A stretch of DNA of 8,446 nucleotides from Dehalococcoidales bacterium (GTDB lineage Bacteria > Chloroflexota > Dehalococcoidia > E44-bin15), in contig JAAXQM010000032.1 in the NCBI GenBank assembly GCA_012974295.1, positions 1 through 8,446 of the forward strand. Direction: 5' to 3'. The notes beneath the pieces are model-generated. The model did not search any database and was not told the DNA's origin. It saw only the letters and a program-made list of their open reading frames with translations. This document shows, in pieces, positions 5,795-8,446 of this stretch (its first letter is position 1; each line of letters opens with the position of its first letter). The position numbers and the translations under genes are program-made.

Positions 5795-5947
5795 TGGTTA
5801 TGTCCACCTATTAGTGTAGGTCAAGTGATTAAGGGCGCATGGTGGATGCCTTGGCGTCAAGGGCCGATGAAGGGCGCGGCCAGACTGCGAAAAGCTCCGG
5901 TTGGCTGTCTAGCAAGCTTAGCCGGGGATTCCCGAATGGGGCAACCC

Positions 5948-5966
5948 ACCCCGATAAAATCGGGGT
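5948..5966. repeat. Palindromic hairpin repeat in 23S, copy 1 (inverted, A-rich loop)
   Basis: ACCCCGAT (5948-5955) pairs perfectly with ATCGGGGT (5959-5966) around AAA. The core CCCCGATAAAATCGGGG equals the reverse complement of the other copies plus one A. It occupies the helix that in E. coli lies near nucleotides 130-150 (GTGTG-TTTCGA-type tip), domain I. Confidence 0.75.
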
Positions 5967-6332
5967 ACTCCTAACTGAACACATAGGTTAGGAAGGGGGA
6001 ACCGGGGGAACTGAAACATCTAAGTACCCCGAGGAAAAGAGATTATTCCCTTAGTAGTGGCGAACGAACGGGGAACAGCCCAAACCGTAACTGCTTAGTG
6101 GCCTCGGGGCCTATGTAGCTACGGGGTTGTAAGGCATGACGGCCCCAACCCGAGTAGGGGCGAGGAGTTACAAACCGATCCCAAGTTGAAGGTGCCTGGA
6201 AAGGCCAACCGTAGAGGGTGATAGTCCCGTAAGCGAAAGGGGGAGGCTCCTGTCATGTTCTTGAGTACCACGGGACACGAGGAATCTTGTGGGAAGCTGG
6301 GGTGACCACATCCCAAGGCTAAATACCCTTGA

Positions 6333-6379
<47 letters not shown>

Positions 6380-6553
6380 GGAAGGGGAGTGAAATAGAAC
6401 CTGAAACCATGTGCCTACAAGCAGTCAGAGGTCTGAGCAATCGGACTGATGGCGTGCCTATCGAAGAATGAGCCGACGAGTTAATCGGTGTAGCGAGGTT
6501 AAGTCGTTTACGCGACGGAGCCGTAGCGAAAGCGAGTCTGAATAGGGCGTATT

Positions 6554-6569
6554 CCCCGATTTATCGGGG
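6554..6569. repeat. Palindromic hairpin repeat in 23S, copy 2 (insertion)
   Basis: CCCCGA / TCGGGG with a TTTA loop. E. coli has GGGCGT-TA-AGTTGC here; this sequence has GGGCGT, then 21 nt, then AGTTGC, so about 19 nt are inserted. It stands just after the small stem GAATA (6540-6544) / TATTC (6550-6554), domain II. Confidence 0.8.
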
Positions 6570-6970
6570 GTAGTTGCATCGATTAGACCCGAAACCGGGT
6601 GAGCTAACCATGGTCAGAGTGAAGCTCAGGTAGACCTTGAGTGGAGGCTCGAACCCACCAGTGTTGCAAAACTGGGGGATGAACTGTGGTTAGAGGTGAA
6701 ATGCCAATCGAACCCGGAGATAGCTGGTTCTCCCCGAAATGCATTGAGGTGCAGCCTCAGAGATAAGCTTTGGAGGTAGGGCACTGGATGAGCTAGGGGG
6801 CGAAAAGCTTACCGATCTCAACCAAACCACGAATGCCATTGCTTTTAGACTCTGGGAGTGAGGCTGTGGGGGATAAGCTCCGCAGTCGAAAGGGAAACAG
6901 CCCAGACCATCAGCTAAGGTCCCTAAGTGTAGACTAAGTGGGCAAGGAAGTGGCGTTGCCCAGACAGCCA

Positions 6971-7002
<32 letters not shown>

Positions 7003-7080
7003 GAGTGCGTAATTGCTCACTGGTCGAGTGGTGCCGCGCCGACAATCCACCGGGGCTTAAGTCTACCACCGAAGCTATGG

Positions 7081-7102
7081 GTATCCCGATTTATCGGGGT
7101 AC
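7081..7102. repeat. Palindromic hairpin repeat in 23S, copy 3
   Basis: GTATCCCGA (7081-7089) pairs with TCGGGGTAC (7094-7102), one G-U pair, around TTTA. It replaces the tip of the E. coli helix near nucleotides 1160-1185, between CCGAAGCTATG and GGTAGGGGAGCG. Confidence 0.8.
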
Positions 7103-7396
7103 GGTAGGGGAGCGTTCCGTATTGCAGTGAAGGTGAGTTGTGAAGCTTGCTGGAGTATACGGAAGAGAGAATGTCGGCATGAGTAGCGTAAGGCGTGTGA
7201 GAACCACGCCCACCGAAAACCTAAGGTTTCCTACGGAAGGTCAATCCGCGTAGGGTTAGTCGGGCCTAAGCCGAGGCCGAGAGGCGTAGGCGATGGACAG
7301 CTGGTTATTATTCCAGCACCGCCCACTTCTTATAGGCAAGAGGGGGACACAGGAAGGTAAGTGGGGCGTGCCCATTGGACATGGTGCGTCTCCAAT

Positions 7397-7421
7397 CTTA
7401 GCCCCGATTTATCGGGGTAAG
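7397..7421. repeat. Palindromic hairpin repeat in 23S, copy 4
   Basis: CTTA, a bulged G, CCCCGA, loop TTTA, then TCGGGG and TAAG: a 10-bp stem with one bulge. It lies in the variable domain III region that corresponds to about E. coli 1500-1560. Confidence 0.8.
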
Positions 7422-7785
7422 GAGCGGGGGAAGTTGAGGGGAGACCTGATGCGACTCCACTGAACCTAAACTGTCTAGAAAAGCCCATTGCTTGAAGTGA
7501 GCGCCCGTACCGCAAACCGACACTGGTAGGTGAGGATAAGAATCCTAAGGTGATCGAGAGAACCCTCGTTAAGGAACTCGGCAAAATTACCCCGTAACTT
7601 AGGGAGAAGGGGTCCCCAAGATAATTGGGGCGCAGTGAAATGGCCCAAGCGACTGTTTAACAAAAACACAGGTCTCTGCAAACTCGTAAGAGGAAGTATA
7701 GGGGCTGACACCTGCCCAGTGCTGGAAGGTTAAGGGGAGAGGTTAGTGATGGTTTACTATTGCGAAGCTTTGAACCGAAGCCCCA

Positions 7786-7826
<41 letters not shown>

Positions 7827-7829
7827 GTC

Positions 7830-7862
<33 letters not shown>

Positions 7863-8307
7863 TGTAACGACTTGGGCGCTGTCTCAACGAGGGACTCGGC
7901 GAAATTGCAATACCCGTGAAGATGCGGGTTACCCGCGACTGGACAAAAAGACCCCGTGGAGCTTTACTACAGCTTGGCATTGGGTTGAGGTTTCTGATGT
8001 GTAGGATAGGTGGGAGGCTGGGAAACTGGGGCGTCAGTTCCGGTGGAGCCAATGGTGAAATACCACCCTTCTTTGGTCTCGGTCCTAACCCCTGAGCAAG
8101 CAGGGGGAAAGTGCCTGGTGGGTAGTTTGACTGGGGCGGTTGCCTCCTAAAAGGTAACGGAGGCGCCCAAAGGTCCCCTCAAGGTGGATGGAAATCACCT
8201 GAAGAGTGTATTGGCAGAAGGGGGCTTGACTGTAAGACCTACAAGTCGAGCAGGGACGAAAGTCGGGCAAAGTGATCCCACGGCGCCGTGTGGAAGGGCC
8301 GTGGCTT

Positions 8308-8341
<34 letters not shown>

Positions 8342-8376
8342 ATTTTGCCCAAGAGCTCATATCGACGGGGGGGTTT

Positions 8377-8446
<70 letters not shown>

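Larger units (their letters stand above)
5129..5818. other. 690-bp non-coding spacer between glnA and 23S rRNA
   Basis: No credible protein gene, tRNA or 16S rRNA is found here. The left half (5167-5535) holds two related inverted-repeat elements with many G/C-run hairpins. The right half holds the upstream region of the 23S gene: an inverted repeat TGTTTGGT (5570-5577) / ACCAAACA (5609-5616), two promoter candidates, a palindrome, a terminator-like hairpin and a boxA-like sequence. A 139-codon reverse frame at 5072-5491 crosses the end of glnA and both repeats and has no protein character. Confidence 0.8.

Noticed and set aside
5536..5818. tRNA gene between glnA and 23S
   Set aside because: No cloverleaf, no GTTCRANNC arm and no acceptor pairing could be found on either strand.

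Overview
The window reads as bacterial chromosome, all genes on the + strand: the tail of a DUF4097-like gene, hisS (histidyl-tRNA synthetase), prfA (release factor 1), prmC (release factor glutamine methyltransferase), glnA (glutamine synthetase, GSI-alpha type), a 690-bp non-coding spacer, and the 5' nine-tenths of a 23S rRNA gene that runs off the right edge. A Chloroflexota bacterium, possibly of the Dehalococcoidia type, is my best guess. It rests on the 23S gene standing apart from any 16S gene, the non-adenylylated type of GlnA and the general protein character; it is an inference, not proof.

Layout. 1-314: end of a beta-rich repeat protein. 315-419: short gap with a weak promoter candidate. 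420-1676: hisS, probably starting at TTG. 1673-1747: an extended -10 promoter followed at once by a terminator-like hairpin. 1748-3750: prfA and prmC, overlapping by 4 nt as GTGA. PrmC methylates the GGQ glutamine of the release factor encoded just upstream, so the pair is one functional unit. 3737-3764: a consensus TTGACA-16-TATAAT promoter lying across the end of prmC and driving glnA (3791-5128). 5129-5818: no gene, but two related MITE-like repeats with target-duplication-like flanks, two tandem promoter candidates, a perfect 15-bp palindrome on one -35 box, a strong intrinsic terminator with a competing antiterminator fold, and a boxA-like sequence. 5819-8446: 23S rRNA, domains I to V.

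The most unusual signal is inside the 23S gene. Four different variable helices end in nearly the same hairpin, CCCCGATTTATCGGGG or a variant, one of them apparently in inverted orientation and one a clear insertion relative to E. coli. This looks like a short palindromic repeat that has colonised rRNA helix tips. Next in interest are the possible attenuator in the 23S leader and the pair of MITE-like elements. Most of the protein genes are ordinary housekeeping genes; the PrmC NLPY motif, the PrmC linker insertion and the altered GGQ surroundings in RF1 are the protein-level oddities.
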